A DNA stretch of 64,000 bases from Pseudeuparius sepicola (lineage: Eukaryota > Arthropoda > Insecta > Coleoptera > Anthribidae): assembly GCA_963920635.1 (NCBI GenBank), contig OY987299.1, positions 126,171,373 to 126,235,372 on the forward strand, read 5' to 3'. The position numbers and the translations under genes are program-made. The notes under the pieces were generated by a model. That model saw only the letters and a list, made by a program, of their open reading frames with translations, searched no databases and was not told the origin of the DNA. This document shows, one piece after another, positions 53,545-63,384 of the stretch. Each line of letters opens with the position of its first letter. Position 1 is the stretch's first letter.

Positions 53545-55039
53545 TACAGGGTGGCCCACCACGAATTGCATCGATCTATATATGGAAAACTAAAAGTAGG
53601 AAAACTCTGAAAATTTGGCACCTCACCAATGCCGATGGGCGCTGCTCAACTAAAATATTTTGGTGAATCTAGCACTTCCGGTTAAACCGGAAGTCGATAT
53701 CAACTTTCTTATCTCAAATGGAACACCCAGTATATTATTGCATTTTTGGATTCTAGGCATCATTTTGGAACAAAAGCATGCAGCATGTCCTATGTTTAAA
53801 TCCAACGGGTTTTTAGATATTTGCATTTTTCCGAAAAAAATTACAGGTGCAGACCTAAAGTCAATTAGCAATTTATACGAGGAAACCGCGAAATTTCAAA
53901 ACGAATTTTTGGCATCGTGTAACAGAAGCCCTGACCTAGTGATCTCCGCTGAGAAATAAATTCGTTCTTATACAGGATGTTCACAAAATATGAATAAAAA
54001 TTACATTCAAAATGTGCAATTTTCAAATAGAAACCCCCATTTTTTTAATGCGATCTTATTCACCACTAAAAATGATGACAACTTTGTGTAAGGTTTCCTA
54101 TATCTAAATGCAGTCATTTTCGATTAATTTACGAAAAACCCACTTTTCGCCCATAAAATGCGGGGTTTGCTTATCGCTTGGAAAATCATATTAGCCGTAG
54201 ACGTCGAAAAGACTTGGTTTATAAATTATTATTGTCAACAATAATGCCGGCGCGCTTAAATTACACAAATGAAGATTATGTATCGCACGTTCTTGATAGT
54301 ACTTTGTTGCATTTTCCGTAGATAATAAACAAATTTAAATACCTAATCTTCGTTTATGTAATTTAAGCGCGCCGGCATTATTGTTGACAATAATAATTTA
54401 TAAACCAAGTGACATTTCCTCAGCCGCGATTGTCTTTTCAACAACCACGGATAATTTGATTTTCCAAGCGTTAAGCAAACCCCGCATTTTATGGGCGAAA
54501 AGTGTTTTTTTCGTAAATTAATCGAAAATTACTGCATTTAGGTATAGGAAACCTTACACAAAGTTGTCATCATTTTTAGTGGTGAATAAGATCGCATTAA
54601 AAAATGGGGGTTTCTATTTGAAAATTTCGAGATTTAAGCACATTTTGAATGTAATTTTTATTCATATTTTGTGAACATCCTGTATAAGAACGGATGTATT
54701 TCTCAGCGGAGATCACTAGGTCAGGGCTTCTATTACACGATGCCACAAATCCGTCTTGAAATTTCGCGGTTTCCTCGTATAAATTGCTAATTGACTTTAG
54801 TTCTGCACCTGTAATTTTTTTCGGAAAAATGCAAATATCTAAAAAACCGTTGGATTTAGACATAGGACAAGCTGCATGTTTTTGTTCCAAAATGATGCCT
54901 AGAATCCCAAAATGCAATAATATACTGGGTGTTCCATTTGAGATAAGAAAGTTGATATCGACTTCCGGTATTTTCAGAGTTTTCCTACTTTTAGTTTTCC
55001 ATATGTGGATCGATGCAGTTCGTGGTGGGCCACCCTGTA
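53545..55039. mobile_element. Foldback element, TACAGGGTGGCCCACC ends, outer
   Basis: Arms 53545-53970 and 54685-55039 share GATATCAACTTTCTTATCTC, GGAACACCCAGTATATTATT and GATCTCCGCTGAGAAATA. Both arms hold the same frame (ORFs of 99 and 177 codons), which mirrors the palindrome and has no known domain. A second foldback lies inside. Confidence 0.8.
53971..54684. mobile_element. Foldback element, TACAGGATGTTCAC ends, inner
   Basis: Palindrome with ends TACAGGATGTTCACAAAATA and complement, TA flanks (53969-53970, 54685-54686). Arms of about 330 bp share GGCGCGCTTAAATTACA and CCCGCATTTTATGGGCG. Confidence 0.85.
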
Positions 55040-55639
55040 GGTATAGGTATGTGGTATTAAGACTCACTCTGTACGTTGCTACCAACGCGTCCCCCTCCAT
55101 CGTCAACAAGCAGAAATGATTTGTATACAAATACGGACTTGTCGCGGGCGTCTCAGGGAAATATCATATACGGAGAACCACATGCATAATATGTCATGTC
55201 CCTTCTTCCGAAAAGAATTTGCGAGAGGCGGGCGCTGCTTACACCGACGGCAATTTATTCAAAACACATCTGATACGGATTCGAGCTTTGCTCGCCTGTT
55301 GTGCTTGTGTTTGCGTTGCTGCCTAATGGATTTTCTCCAAGGTCGAGGATATTATAATATGTTTCGTGTTTGGTTGTAGTTATTTTGTTCAACGATGTTG
55401 TGCTGGGGTTTGCCGATAATGTGGAGTACAAACGAAATAAAAAAATGCGGAAAGCTCGTAAAAAAGTGTCGAGCGCAGAGTATTAATTCACGGCAAAGTG
55501 GATGATGTATTGTCCCTGTGGTAACTTAAATTACTTACATTATCTTAACACCTACAGTAATAGAGTAATATATTTGGATCTTGCATTGGACGACAATGGT
55601 AGATACTTTTTTTGCCAATTTTTGTCCAAATGAGATATC
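55040..55639. other. No gene recognised
   Basis: Unique sequence; GC-richer part at 55130-55330 with a plus-strand frame of 87 codons lacking known motifs. Confidence 0.35.
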
Positions 55640-56117
55640 GGACATTTATTAAAAATTCGCCTAATTTCGGATGGTTTCCTAATTTCGGATAGTGGTTTAT
55701 CTAAGAAGCCATCTGTTGTTTTAAATTGAAACCTCACCCTATACAATGCAAAAAGTCAAATTAAGCCCACTATGCAATATTGTGGTGGTACAATCTCTCT
55801 CCGATAGATGGCAGCTCCAAACGTCTAAATTGCATGGCGGAGTTTTATGTTCAGTCGCGTTTTGAGCTGTGTCTATCTTTGAAATAATCGTTCCAGAATT
55901 TTGTGTTTGCGTCCTAGGTAAGTTAATATATTAATTAAGCCGGTATTCTAGTCACAATTAAACAGATTTCAAAAATAACAGTACTGCATTACTCTAACCT
56001 AAAAAGGGAAAAGATGCCTAATTTCGGATAGTCTGAAGTTCCTAATTTCGGATACCAGAAACCCAAAATTCTGGCTTAATATAATATGCTGGTTGCGAGT
56101 AAATTGTTTATTTTCAG

Positions 56118-56294
56118 AAAAACTGACAGATCCATTGAAACTGGCTATTATAATGAGGTCAGAGGAAAACAAATGGGATACCTACCTATCCTATTGTCTC
56201 CAATTTTGTTTCGGTCCCGAAAAAATGGAAATTACATCAAACAAGCTAATAAAGAAGCTAGAAAAAACGTATGTGTGCGCCTTTTGTTTAAGTA
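56118..56294 (+). CDS. Exon-like sequence interrupted by the mariner
   Basis: Follows a TTTATTTTCAG acceptor at 56107-56117. Reads KLTDPLKLAIIMRSEENKWD and on to KLEKTYVCAFCLS. At the TA target site the mariner interrupts it; past the transposon (59882 on) the frame stays open for about 30 further codons. I do not recognise the protein. It may be an exon of the unclassified element. Confidence 0.3.
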
Positions 56295-56867
56295 TACAGG
56301 GTTAACTATCACTTAGTACAAAAATTTTTATGGCAGATAAAGAAAAATTAGACTTGCTAAAATAAATTTTCAAAAATTTTCTAACATTTGTCTTAAGCCT
56401 AAAAAAATTTTTTTTCAAATTGTATTAAACCCCTCAAAAAACGCCGCCTATGGACGCCCGCGCGACATGTCTAAAAATTTCGCATATGTCAATAGCGCGG
56501 CGTTGCCACGTCTATCAATTTATCCGAGGATTCACCACAAAATTTCGATTTCCTTTTAAAAACGATTACTTTCTGAGGAACATGTAGAATGCCTATGAAA
56601 CACCTACCTTACTGACATTTCCAGGATTGTTTGCACCATTTTCTGTTTTCTTGCTTTTTTACATTAAAAGTCACACAACACAACATTCACATTTTTTAAA
56701 TCTGTTGGGGATCTCTTGGTTTCCCTCTGCTATTCCTTTTGTTTGAAGCGAGGTACTCAGCCTGACGACCACGACGAGGTAGATCCCCTCCGCCAGGAAA
56801 ACCCCGAAGGGTAACCGAAAAATCACAACTGCACTAGCACACATTGCACAAATGCACATGCAAAGCA

Positions 56868-58192
56868 CTACAGTAGCTGTTCAAAGAGGCCGCCGTTAAC
56901 TTCGATGCACAAATTCACTCGGTTAACTAAAGAAGTCCGGATACGTGCAAAAAGTCCATGATTATTCCGGATTTGAACAGCTGCACCTTCAATTCGTTCA
57001 CGTAACTGCTGCTCGTTGTCGATTTCCTGCTCGTACACAATCGCCTTCATGAATCCCCAAATACAAAAATCCATTGGATTCAAGTCTGGTGATCGCGGCG
57101 GCCATGCAATGGGCCCTCCTCTTCCGATCCAACGGTTGGGGCATTGGTCGTCTAAAAGTGCACGAACAGGTCTCGCAAAATGGGCTGGTGCACCATCGTG
57201 CATAAACCACATGTCATGCAGTACTTGTAGTGGCAAATTATCAAACAAAACATTTGTCAGAAAATACAAGTATCGTTCAGCGTTTAAATTTTCCGGTAGA
57301 ATGTATGGTCCAATTAATCGATCTCCATAAACTCCAGCCCAAACATTGATGGAAAACCGACGTTGGAAATTAAACCGCCGAACAGCATGTGGGTTCTCAT
57401 CGGACCAAATATGGCTGTTGTGTCTAAAAAAAAAAACAAAAATTTAGAAATATTCACAATTTTGGCGAAGGCGTTAGGATTGACATAGCCAATTTTATAA
57501 TAAATAAAAAAGATAATATGGAGGAGAGAAAGCTATAAGTAAGTAAAAATTTACATACGTGTTTAAAACCCCAGCACGTGTGAAGCAGCATTCGTCTGTC
57601 CAAAGAATGTTGAAAACAAAGTTTGGGTCTTGGGCGATTCGATCACGTAGCCAAGTGCAGTAGGTCATTCTCACCGGAAAATCATTTGCTTCTAATGCTT
57701 GGACCTTTTGTATGTGATAAGGATGAAGGCCGTTTTCCCTTAGAATCCTCCATGCCTGTAAATAATTGTATTGTTACATTTTAAATTTTATGTAGGTATT
57801 AGGTGCAAGCAAAGACAATCCCATCACATGGGATAGTCTTTGGTAGAAGTCAGTTTTATTGGTTTTATTTTACTTGCCTTGTTCTGAGATATTCCCAATC
57901 TCCTTGCAATAGCTGTAGTGCTTATGGAAGGTTGCTCTTCCACCAAATCAAGCACTGACTCAACATCGTCCATGTTCATTTGCCCTCCAGGCCCACCCCT
58001 TCGAGCTTGCAAAACACCAGTGTTTCGCATACGTTGTACAATGTTCACGAAAGTACGTGGGTTAGGCATATTTGCCCTGTTAGGAAAACGAATACGGTAT
58101 TCTGCTGCAGCTCGATGTGCACTTTCATCGCATCTCCCGTACATTATAACCATGTCCGTCAACTCGGCGTTCGAATACTCCGGCATTTTCAC
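56868..58192 (-). CDS. Mariner-superfamily transposase, three exons, intact
   Basis: Exons on the minus strand: 58192-57878, 57755-57559 and 57423-56868, giving 355 residues and a stop. Intron 1 (122 bp) has a GC donor, AAG then GCAAGT, and a TTTACAG acceptor. Intron 2 (135 bp) has GTATGT and TTTTTTAG. The N-terminus has a helix-turn-helix (AHRAAAEYRIRFPN) and a second one (STTAIARRLGISQNKAWRIL) crossing the first splice. The catalytic triad is Asp159 in LWTDE, Asp247 in MHDGAPAHF and Asp284 in RSPDLNPMDF, with 36 residues between the last two. WIGRGGP precedes the third. The sequence resembles the DUF4817-containing group of arthropod transposases. An alternative start is Met at 58186. No stop or frameshift, so it could be functional. 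Confidence 0.9.
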
Positions 58193-58293
58193 AAAGACGC
58201 TGAACGATTTGCCGCGAAAATCAAGACCAAACTGGGAAATAACGCCATGTTACATTCGCAAATGCCCTCCGTCGGCTACTAGCCAAACTTGAA

Positions 58294-59276
58294 AAGGTTT
58301 GTTCCAACAGGGTCAATAACCGTGCTCAAGTACGTTCAGCGCATGCGCACTACCCCACTGGCTGTTCCAACTGAATTATGTACCTACCGACACGGGACGA
58401 TACACGCACTGTTCCAGCCGATTTATGGATCATTTGTGTATCGTCCTTGTACGATAAAAACGGTGCCTGGTCTAAAGCAATAACCGCGTGTACTGACATG
58501 CGCAGTGTATGGTCGTGTGACAGAGATAAACATTAACATCATATTTTTGTTTTTACGTAGATAGGTTTAAATCGATGGCTGGGATCGTGTTTTTTATTTC
58601 TTGTTGGTTTTTGGCTTGTTGGGTAGGGCGGGGAATCGTTGAACAATAATTTTTTAGAGTGAAGAGTGAGGTTAGCCCACCGAACATTCGGTTAGCCACA
58701 TATTAAACACGCAGGTTAGGTGCGGTCGCAAAACGTGATTTGGTCGATTTGATTCACAATCCGTTCCATCTGAAATTTTCTTTGGGATCGCACATGAACG
58801 GTGCAAAACTAGCGCATGCGTTCTTTAAGGGTTATCATCTAGTTCATGTACAGTTCTGTGACGGTACGTAAATTCGAGTTGGAACAAATGATCCCAAAGA
58901 AAATTTCAGATGGAACGGAAAAATTGTTCAACGATTCCCCGCCCTACCCAACAAGCCAAAAACCAACAAGAAATAAAAAACACGATCCCAGCCATCGATT
59001 TAAACCTATCTACGTAAAAACAAAAATATGATGTTAATGTTTATCTCTGTCACACGACCATACACTGCGCATGTCAGTACACGCGGTTATTGCTTTAGAC
59101 CAGGCACCGTTTTTATCGTACAAGGACGATACACAAATGATCCATAAATCGGCTGGAACAGTGCGTGTATCGTCCCGTGTCGGTAGGTACATAATTCAGT
59201 TGGAACAGCCAGTGGGGTAGTGCGCATGCGCTGAACGTACTTGAGCACGGTTATTGACCCTGTTGGAACAAACCTT
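58294..59276. mobile_element. Nested palindromic element with about 355-bp arms
   Basis: Left arm 58294-58648, right arm 58921-59276, in which I see no difference. Outer end AAGGTTTGTTCCAACAGGG. The spacer has a second, short inverted pair: TTCCATCTGAAATTTTCTTT at 58766 and its complement at about 58892-58915. Both arms carry the same 60-residue frame, a consequence of the palindrome. CTTG occurs on both sides (58287-58291 and 59274-59277), but a target duplication is not certain. Confidence 0.85.
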
Positions 59277-60130
59277 GTATGTACAGTTAGTTGCCTAGCT
59301 AGGAAGTTATGAAATGACGAACGGGGCAACGCGGAGCAGTCGAAAAAACGTTTCATAGACTCGACCGGGCCGATACGTCGCTTAATTCATACCGCCGAGG
59401 CTTCAGAACAATAAATCCTTTATCTATGCTTCAGAAGAGGTTAGATGGTGGACAAGAATTCATCAGAGGAGCTCCGGGGGTATTAAGGGAGACGGCTTGT
59501 GGTGTCGCGGTAATGAGCTTTCCGCGAGAGTAGGAACCGGTCCGGATACGAGCTAAGGTAAGGGGAATCTAATAGCGCTGCATCTGTACAGATTCAAATC
59601 GATTGTTATTTATGTATTTTTTAAATTTGTTTGAGTAAAAAGGTATTTTCACCGTTCCTAAATCAACGGCAACACCGCGGAAAATCACTTCAGCTGTCAG
59701 TACCTTCAGAAGCCAAATTGGATGACGTCATTAAAGGCGGGGATTTACAGGGAAAATAGGGGTCTTTACCCGTTTTTTTAAAGATCGTAAAAAAAATCTA
59801 AAAATATTTTTCTATGTTTTCTTAAGCCACCCTGCGCACGTGGTAAAAATTTTTGTACTAAGTCATAGTTAACCCTGTATAGTTTTTACACTTGTAGAAA
59901 GTAGTCTCTTAATTTCGGATACAGTGTCCGAAATTAGGAACCTTTTTTCAGTCGCACCAAAATGTACCGAATTCATATACCGTCGTTTTCTTGGAAAAAA
60001 ACAAATGCAGTAATATTATTTTGACAATAAATTTTGTTTCATTATAACACGTTGCATATGCTTATATGAAAAAACAAGTAAAACACACTTCTGTATAATA
60101 AATACTTAGTAAATTGAAAGTAGTATCCGA

Positions 60131-61935
60131 AATTCGGCGACTTTCCCTTATATGAATTTCATCCAATGGTTTTTTATCTGCGTTTGATATAATAGACTTG
60201 CGTTCCTCTATTATATCATTCTTATACCTCCAATCTTCTTCCACCACTTTACTTATTCCCAACGAATTGCTTCCGCTACCTCCAGGGCTTAAACTCGCAG
60301 CTATCTTAACTGGGATATTTCTTTGAGGGAGCTAAGGGTGGAGATTTATTATTCGGCTGGTTGCAGCGGAACGTGGTTTTTTTAAATCGATCCGGTCGAA
60401 TTATCCGGCTTTTTGTATTAGCCACGAAGGCGCTCCGACCGCCTGCGCCAGTTCACCGCTAGTTTTAAAAAAGCCACCGGAACTAATTGGCAAGAAGGCA
60501 GCGGTCAAATTTATCGGTTGGTAAATTAAAAGATCTCATAAATAGTTCGCATAGGGTGTCTCCAAGAAAATTTTTGGTGCTTAAAAACATGGAAAGCCAA
60601 ATATCTCCAAAACCAATTGTAGAATTATCTAGTTTTGACAGGAGTTGCTTAATCAAAATTATTATAATCCCTAGAAAAATACCAGTTTTACGCTTATGCA
60701 CCAATTCGCAACACTTTGTAACTATAGGCTTTTGAGTCCTTTACGGTAATGTCATTATACCAAATAACACACAAGTATTTTAAAACTAAAACTTTGCCCT
60801 AAGGCAAGTGTAGCCAAATCGGTTTTTCTTGCGCTACACTATATCTAGAAGAATTTTGTAAAGACCTTCTAGGGACACCCTTATAATAATATGTTAGATA
60901 TATCCGATCTGTCATTTTTTGTATTTTTTTATTTGGATACGATTATTATCGTCGTGTCTTCATCGGTGCTGGCGCTATCATTTCTTTCGTCAAATTAAAT
61001 ACCAAGTTTTGCCAGAAAGTATCGGGTGGACGAATAAAAAAATTACCTAAAAGCGAGGCGACAGCGGTATCCCCAAAAAGAAAAGTTTTCTTCATTAATT
61101 GGATAAAGTATATTTTTTGTTTTGTATCTTTGAATCGACAATACGGGGTGTGTCAGTTTTATGTCGATTAAGTTTGGGTATACATACCAGTTTTGAATAT
61201 ATGTTGTTTTGTTTCTACAAAAAGTTTTCAAAGTAACTTTAATATTTATCTATGTGGTGAAAGTGTCATGAACTAAAACTGCTTTCGCTATATCTTTGTG
61301 TTATATAAAGATCTTCGAAAATGGAATTTACAAATTTTAAAAATAACTTATATTTTGTAAGATTTGCCGCCAAAATGTAACAACATAATAAGTTAAACTT
61401 AAATTTAGGATATATGTATATTTCAGAAGAAAAAATAGGTATGCAAGCCTAAAATGAACAAAAAATACCAATAAATAAATAGCCAAATAAGTTGCAATAT
61501 CTCGTAAACCAAATGCTATAAATATAAATTTTAGAACAGATAAAAATAATTATGAAATTAACTTGGTAGAGGTGTCTGGAGAACCAAACGGAGGAATAAA
61601 TATCTGAAAATTTGCATATTTAGGTTATCGGACCCTGCCACTTTAACTAAGATATTTTCAACTTTCTGCAATTTGATGACGGAAACTTCCTTATTTCAAG
61701 TAGAACGCCCTGTATATTATTACATATTCGGATTCGTTGCTAGATTTTAATGTCACTTTTTCTAATAAACTGCATACTTAAAACTCATTGCTTCTGAGAT
61801 ATTGTCAACAAAGTGACATCTGTGGACCGATGACCAAACCATTCAAACTCATTTCTACTAAATCATAACAAGTAAAGATAACATTATACAAATTTATAAA
61901 TACAGGGGACAATTAATAACAAAACATACAAGGAT
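60131..61935. other. No gene recognised
   Basis: A GC-richer piece at 60280-60480; elsewhere AT-rich. A GTGTAG/CTACAC hairpin lies at 60809-60840. A lone CGCCCTGTATA end near 61707 is probably foldback debris. The frames at 60487-60735 show no known motif. Confidence 0.35.
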
Positions 61936-62509
61936 TGTTCAATAAGATAAACACTAGATAGATCGAAGTCCAAACGCTAAGTCGGCAAAATCTGCTAGTA
62001 TAAATTCGGCACCGGCCACAAGCTGGGCATCAGTAAGCCCCGCTTATTAGCAGCTACTTGATCACTGACCACCCTCGGTGGTCTGACCTGGCAATGGACC
62101 CCGCTTGAGTAGCCTCCTTGTTCAGGTCGGACTCCGAGGGGCAGACGACAGCGCCCCGAGCACTGTTGAAGTCGTCAGTGGGTCAGCAGCGGCACCGCGC
62201 CGTCGGGTCAAGGGCGCAGCTCGCGCCCCGGTCACTTCCACGTACTATCGGTCGCGTCGGTCCACATTCCGCGCTACCCCCGCCATGGTCCAGATACTGT
62301 TAGACTAATAGTATCTGTTAGAGGCATATCTGTGAGTGGAAGAATAAACATCACCCTACTTTGTACCTGCTGTCTTCTTCAATCTGCGCTTCGCGACTCC
62401 CGCACCCAGTGATCCCGGCAAGCCGTGAGGGTCAGTCCAACCCTCCGGCACACACAAGTAGTGCGACAGATGGTAGAAGCCCCGTGTAGAAGGCACTCTT
62501 GTTGTGACA
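61936..62509 (+). repeat. Solo-LTR-like block, copy 2
   Basis: Begins TGTTCAATAAG and ends GTTGTGACA, compatible with TG...CA long terminal repeat ends. Contains GTATAAATTCGGCACCGGCC (TATA box, homologous to copy 1) and an AATAAAC signal near 62344. The part from the AATAAAC signal to the ACA end would be the R/U5 region. No internal genes lie next to it. Confidence 0.5.
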
Positions 62510-62745
62510 ATATGTATTTTTTTGTCTCGGACGCTTTTTATCTCGGACGCTTTTCGGGCCGCGTTTTCGACCTCGCTGCGCCCCGTAAGGTTGCGCCTCT
62601 TATTATTCCTCACTCAACGCTTTGTTGCATAACTTAAGAGAAATGGCCTCGGAGAGAATACGGGGGAAGGTTCCAGTGCATCGCCTTATAAGTAGTGCGA
62701 CACATGGTAGAGGCCCCGTGTGAAGGCACCCTTGTTGTGACAATA
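62457..62745 (+). repeat. 55-bp direct repeat at the LTR end
   Basis: GTAGTGCGACAGATGGTAGA through GTTGTGACAATAT occurs at 62457-62513 and again, with few changes, at 62691-62747. The repeats flank about 180 bp. It could be a duplicated LTR end or a second partial LTR. Confidence 0.7.
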
Positions 62746-62794
62746 TTCGACATTTTTTTGAAATTTTTGACATTTGCGGGAGTTGTTAAAATTC

Positions 62795-62925
62795 TCCCTA
62801 CCCAACTAAGCTACCGGAGATACGGGTTCCATCGGCTAGGTGTTATTTGTTCCAATTGATATATAGTTAGTAGCGGTGAGATGTAGGAGACTTCGGCGTC
62901 TTCTACAGCTACTAGGAGGGGTTAT
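62795..62925 (-). mobile_element. tRNA-containing TIR element, partial copy
   Basis: Reverse complement of 63175-63300 with close identity: AAGCTACCGGAGATACGGG, CATCGGCTAGGTGTTATTT, GGTGAGATGTAGGAG. The tRNA-like 3' half and both terminal repeats are missing. Confidence 0.8.
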
Positions 62926-63115
62926 AGAGGGTGTAGGTAACCATTCATGATTGCTGGTTATGTGAACTTCCTATTTGTTCATCACCCACAAAATTCGACA
63001 TATAGCGACCTAATGTAAGTATCGAACGTAGAAATTCTAACCTACAATGTCAAGCCAAGAAAATGAAACACGGAAAGATTTTTAGTACCTGCAATTATAT
63101 AAATATAATAAAGGA
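62926..63115. other. Short spacer
   Basis: AT-rich; nothing recognised. Confidence 0.3.
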
Positions 63116-63384
63116 TGTTTAGTGGCATATCAGGTAAAGGATACCTATCAATTGAAAATAATGCACTCCCTCCTTAGTAGCTGTAGAAGACGCCGAAGCC
63201 TCCTACATCTCACCGCTACTGACTATAGATCAATTGGAATAAATAACACCTAGCCGATGGAACCCGTATCTCCGGTAGCTTAGTTGGTTAAGTGCCTACG
63301 GCCACAGTAGGAGTCCCGGGTTTGAGTCCCGGCTGGAGTGCATTTTTTTCAATTGATATCCTTTACCTGATATGCCACTAAACA
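63116..63384 (+). mobile_element. TIR element with an internal tRNA-like sequence
   Basis: TGTTTAGTGGCATATCAGGT at the left and its complement at the right; the inverted repeat runs about 50 bp (through CAATTGAAAA and TGCACTCC). It encloses GCTGTAGAAGACGCCGAAG and a tRNA-like segment. It touches the hAT end at 63385 with no base between. Confidence 0.75.
63270..63340 (+). tRNA. tRNA-like sequence (probably a pseudogene or pol III promoter)
   Basis: Folds as a cloverleaf by eye. Acceptor TCTCCGG with CTGGAGT (6 of 7 pair, one wobble), D arm GCTT...AAGT with AGTTGGTT loop, anticodon stem CCTAC/GTAGG with a seven-base loop GGCCACA, T arm CCGGG/CCCGG with loop TTTGAGT. The A box (TAGCTTAGTTGG) and B box (GGTTTGAGTCC) are close to consensus. 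Position 33 is G instead of T, and B-box C has become T, so it is unlikely to act in translation. The loop would give anticodon CCA. Confidence 0.55.

Larger units (their letters stand above)
56295..59879 (-). mobile_element. Complete mariner-superfamily transposon
   Basis: Terminal repeats of 36 bp, TACAGGGTTAACTAT at the outside, differ at one position (C or G at base 16). TA is duplicated on both sides (56293-56294, 59880-59881). It holds an intact three-exon transposase on the minus strand. A palindromic element has inserted upstream of the gene at 58294-59276. Without it the transposon would be about 2.6 kb, long for the superfamily because of extended flanks. Confidence 0.9.
55640..60130 (+). 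mobile_element. Unclassified element with CCTAATTTCGGAT repeats, split by the mariner
   Basis: The word CCTAATTTCGGAT occurs at about 55650, 55678, 56013 and 56040, and in TTAATTTCGGATACAGTGTCCGAAATTAGG form at 59911-59941, with a further TATCCGAAATTCGG at 60124. The copies lie on both sides of the inserted mariner, so they belong to one older unit. Clustered repeats of this kind resemble transposase binding arrays. The true borders are unknown. Confidence 0.4.

Noticed and set aside
54597..55130. A 177-codon open frame on the minus strand, echoed by a 99-codon frame at 53660-53959
   Set aside because: Both frames lie in the arms of one palindrome, so the agreement is forced by the inverted repeat. 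No known domain, and the longer frame runs over the element border.
58289..59356. Identical peptides encoded at 58289-58483 and 59087-59356
   Set aside because: They are the two arms of the nested palindrome read in opposite directions. Identity reflects the DNA, not protein constraint.
62105..62308. Two overlapping plus-strand frames of 61 and 67 codons
   Set aside because: Located in the GC-rich part of the LTR-like block; no domain, and overlapping frames suggest composition only.
63270..63340. A functional tRNA gene with anticodon CCA
   Set aside because: G instead of T at position 33, a mismatch in the acceptor stem and location inside a repeated inverted-repeat element argue against a working tRNA; kept only as tRNA-like.
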